This document shows, in pieces, positions 62,281 through 64,000 of a stretch of DNA of 64,000 bases. How positions within the stretch are numbered: position 1 is the first letter of the stretch; each line of letters begins with the position of its first letter. The notes beneath the pieces are model-generated. The model made no database searches, had not been told where the DNA came from, and was given only the letters and a program-made list of their open reading frames with translations. This DNA comes from Chitinophagaceae bacterium (GTDB lineage: Bacteria; Bacteroidota; Bacteroidia; Chitinophagales; Chitinophagaceae): positions 1-64,000 of the forward strand of contig JAGXRG010000057.1 of the NCBI GenBank assembly GCA_018335935.1, given 5' to 3'. Both the position numbers and the translations under genes were made by a program.

Positions 62281-62318
62281 AGACCGGAAAAATTTTGAAA
62301 GTTCTTAAACACCGGTCT
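62281..62318 (-). promoter_or_regulatory. Inverted repeat in the DEAD-box helicase leader
   Basis: AGACCGG at 62281-62287 is complementary to CCGGTCT at 62312-62318, giving a 7-bp GC-rich stem with a 24-nt loop in the leader, ending 18 nt before the ATG (62262). It could control access to the start codon. The sequence is compatible with but does not prove such a role. Confidence 0.4.
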
Positions 62319-62378
62319 GATGAGAGAGAAATCTTTGTAAGTGTTTGTGAAAAGAATATTCACATTAAACTTGAAATG

Positions 62379-62412
62379 CAAAGCTAGTGTTTTAATGCTT
62401 CCTTCAATCAAA
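62379..62412 (-). promoter_or_regulatory. Predicted promoter for the DEAD-box helicase gene
   Basis: Read on the minus strand: TTTG (62409-62412), 22 nt, TAGCTTTG (62379-62386), matching both promoter elements. The implied transcript start near 62372 gives a 110-nt leader. Within the 377-nt gap 62263-62639 the rest holds the repeat element at 62494-62566 and an AT-rich upstream region of the next gene. Confidence 0.55.
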
Positions 62413-62493
62413 TATGCTTGTTAAATATTTGTTGAGAGGTTGAATGCAATAGGAATTGGGAATTGGATATTAGGAATTTGTGACTTCAATTAA

Positions 62494-62566
62494 CGTCTTT
62501 GCGAAGGTTCTTGCCTGAAGCAATCTCTATAAAAGATAAAAAGACTGCTTCGTTCCTCGCAGTGAC
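62494..62566. repeat. Diverged CGTC..TGCGA repeat element, copy 4
   Basis: A 73-bp element with ends CGTCTTTGCGAAGG and CCTCGCAGTGAC and the inner pair GAAGCAATCT/AGACTGCTTC. It is related to the CGTCATTTCGA elements in layout and partly in sequence, but belongs to a TGCGA subgroup. It lies in the gap between the helicase and the small membrane protein gene. Confidence 0.6.
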
Positions 62567-62639
62567 TTTAAATATTTTATTGATTAATAAATACAACAAA
62601 AATCCTTCTAATTTTGATAGGATATTAATTAAATAAAAA

Positions 62640-63164
62640 ATGATGACACTTGTATATATTCTTTGGGCAATAATTAATGTTGCACTGTGGGTCTACTTTT
62701 TTTATATACTATACCATTCAATATTAACAATTAAAGAAAAACTCGGTTGGGGTGCTGTTGCACTATTATTTTTTGGTTTACAATGTAATACTAATAATAA
62801 CCAAACAGAAACAAAAACAGATTCATGGGTTAAAGACAAAAAAAATAATTCAATTACTGGCAACAAGGCTGTATTAGATAAAAAAATTGAAGTAGAAAAA
62901 AATTGGTTACTCACCAAAAGTTTGCATGTTAGTTATCTTAGAGATTACGATACAAATGAAAATTCTATTTTAAGTACTTATACTTCCATTGAAGGTTGGC
63001 AAGTTGCAACAAGAAGTACATTGGATATTCTAAGTATAAGCCCAAATGAAAAAGGTGATATTTCATTTTACACTTTACAAGAAGAGACAAAATGGTATTT
63101 ACTAGGAATGCAAATTTTTACAAATGCAAAACCATATAATGGCCTTATCAACTTGAATAAATGA
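62640..63164 (+). CDS. Small membrane protein of unknown function
   Basis: Not recognised. A 174-residue protein with two N-terminal hydrophobic segments (about 4-27 and 37-49) and a lipobox-like GLQC at the end of the second. A polar linker rich in Asn, Thr and Lys follows, then a globular domain of about 90 residues (SLHVSYLRDYDTNENS, STYTSIEGWQVATRS). Topology suggests a membrane anchor with an extracytoplasmic domain. ATGs at 62640 and 62643 are adjacent. It stands alone before the MFS gene. Amino acid composition looks like its neighbours. Confidence 0.65.
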   Translation: MMTLVYILWAIINVALWVYFFYILYHSILTIKEKLGWGAVALLFFGLQCNTNNNQTETKTDSWVKDKKNNSITGNKAVLDKKIEVEKNWLLTKSLHVSYLRDYDTNENSILSTYTSIEGWQVATRSTLDILSISPNEKGDISFYTLQEETKWYLLGMQIFTNAKPYNGLINLNK

Positions 63165-63264
63165 ATTGAAATATTCAATAAATCAAAGTTTTAAACTTTT
63201 TAGCTTTTTAATCTTGAATTAATTTTCTTCAAGCCATTATATTCGTTGCATAACTGCATAAAAA

Positions 63265-64000
63265 ATGAATACAACCAAACAATATGGCATTCTCAGTTTG
63301 CCTGTAATCGTTGCTGCTCTTGGTTATTTTGTTGATATCTACGATTTATTATTGTTCAGTATTATTCGTGTTCCTTCCTTACAATCTTTGGGTTTAAATG
63401 AAACACAAATTGCAGATGAGGGTTTAAAAATTATCAATATTCAAATGATAGGTTTATTGGTTGGTGGTATTCTTTGGGGAATTTTAGGAGATAAGTTGGG
63501 TAGAATGAAAGTGCTCTTTGCATCCATCATTTTATATTCTTTAGGCAATATTGCCAATGGATTTGTTGAAACAGTAAATCAATATGCCACCATTCGTTTT
63601 ATTAGTGGCATTGGCTTAGCAGGTGAATTGGGTGCAAGTATTACTTTAGTTGCAGAAATTTTATCGAAAGAAAAAAGAGGATTGGGAACATCTGTTGTTG
63701 CTGGCATTGGCTTAACAGGTGCAGTATTTGCTTTTATTATGAAAGAAAATTTCGATTGGAGAACTTGTTATTTTATTGGTGGAGGAATGGGTTTTATGTT
63801 ATTGTTTTTACGAGCTAGTGTTTTAGAATCGAGCATGTTTAATGCAGTTAAAAAAACACAAGTCATTCGTGGAAATTTTATGATGTTGCTCAACAACAAA
63901 AAAAGATTATCGAAATATATTAAAGCTATTTTAATTGGGTTGCCTACTTGGTATGTAATAGGAATTTTAATTTCTTTCTCCGACAAGTTTGCAAAAGAAA
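63265..64000 (+). CDS. MFS transporter, N-terminal part (cut by the window end)
   Basis: A frame open from ATG 63265 to the window edge, giving about 245 residues. It starts MNTTKQYGILSLPVIVAALG, with hydrophobic segments at about 10-32, 60-77, 83-102, 108-128, 140-160 and 170-185. The motif GDKLGRMKVL between the second and third is the classic MFS loop motif A. FISGIGLAGELGASITL resembles the metabolite:H+ symporter/sugar-phosphate type. Substrate cannot be told from this part. Confidence 0.85.
   Translation, partial: MNTTKQYGILSLPVIVAALGYFVDIYDLLLFSIIRVPSLQSLGLNETQIADEGLKIINIQMIGLLVGGILWGILGDKLGRMKVLFASIILYSLGNIANGFVETVNQYATIRFISGIGLAGELGASITLVAEILSKEKRGLGTSVVAGIGLTGAVFAFIMKENFDWRTCYFIGGGMGFMLLFLRASVLESSMFNAVKKTQVIRGNFMMLLNNKKRLSKYIKAILIGLPTWYVIGILISFSDKFAKE

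Overview
This is an AT-rich chromosomal window from a member of the Bacteroidota, probably close to Chitinophagales/Chitinophagaceae (the family-level placement is inference). Supporting signs are a subtilase with a type IX secretion (T9SS) sorting domain, DUF4270, DUF4907, DUF6427 and DUF6787 family proteins, an alternative complex III operon, Bacteroidota-type promoters (TTTG, 21-22 nt, TAnnTTTG) and few Shine-Dalgarno sequences. It looks like core chromosome: no rRNA, tRNA, CRISPR array, prophage or complete insertion sequence was seen.

Layout. 1-5.5 kb: the end of a DUF4402 surface protein, an M28 peptidase and a large secreted subtilase. 5.5-6.25 kb: a RAYT-like Y1 (HUH) transposase gene carrying near-identical palindromes before, inside and after it. 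6.3-15.2 kb: aminotransferase and cupin, an AIM24-like protein, an orphan 2-oxoacid:ferredoxin oxidoreductase beta subunit, a Kup potassium transporter, a secreted protein of unknown function, a DUF6427-like membrane protein and PdxH. 15.3-30.7 kb: a minus-strand respiratory block reading ActA-B-C-D-E-F (alternative complex III), CtaC, CtaD, CtaB, two subunit III proteins, subunit IV and a SCO copper chaperone. Together they would carry electrons from quinol through c-type hemes to an A1-type oxygen reductase.

30.9-40 kb: DUF6787, a pseudouridine-kinase-like PfkB enzyme, an aldose epimerase, KdsB, a glycosyltransferase, an outer-membrane protein with a DUF4270 lipoprotein, a kelch lipoprotein with DUF4907, and a prohibitin-like protein. 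40-50.8 kb: a FadN-type beta-oxidation enzyme, a GxxExxY nuclease-fold protein beside a two-unit repeat, PsuG, RecQ, KdsD, and the set RsfS-FtsH-LUD. 50.9-64 kb: BirA, an FtsX-type permease, DnaX, a secreted cysteine-rich repeat protein, a GNAT-like protein, RelA/SpoT, AnmK, a J-domain/KTSC fusion, a DEAD-box helicase with a structured leader, a small membrane protein and the start of an MFS transporter.

Two palindromic repeat families are scattered between genes. One is a 31-35 bp TTTGACAAC hairpin linked to the transposase. The other is a 75-90 bp element with CGTCATTTCGA ends, two copies of which bracket the J-domain/KTSC gene. The least explained features are the transposase/hairpin set, the GxxExxY gene with its repeats, and the cysteine-rich protein.
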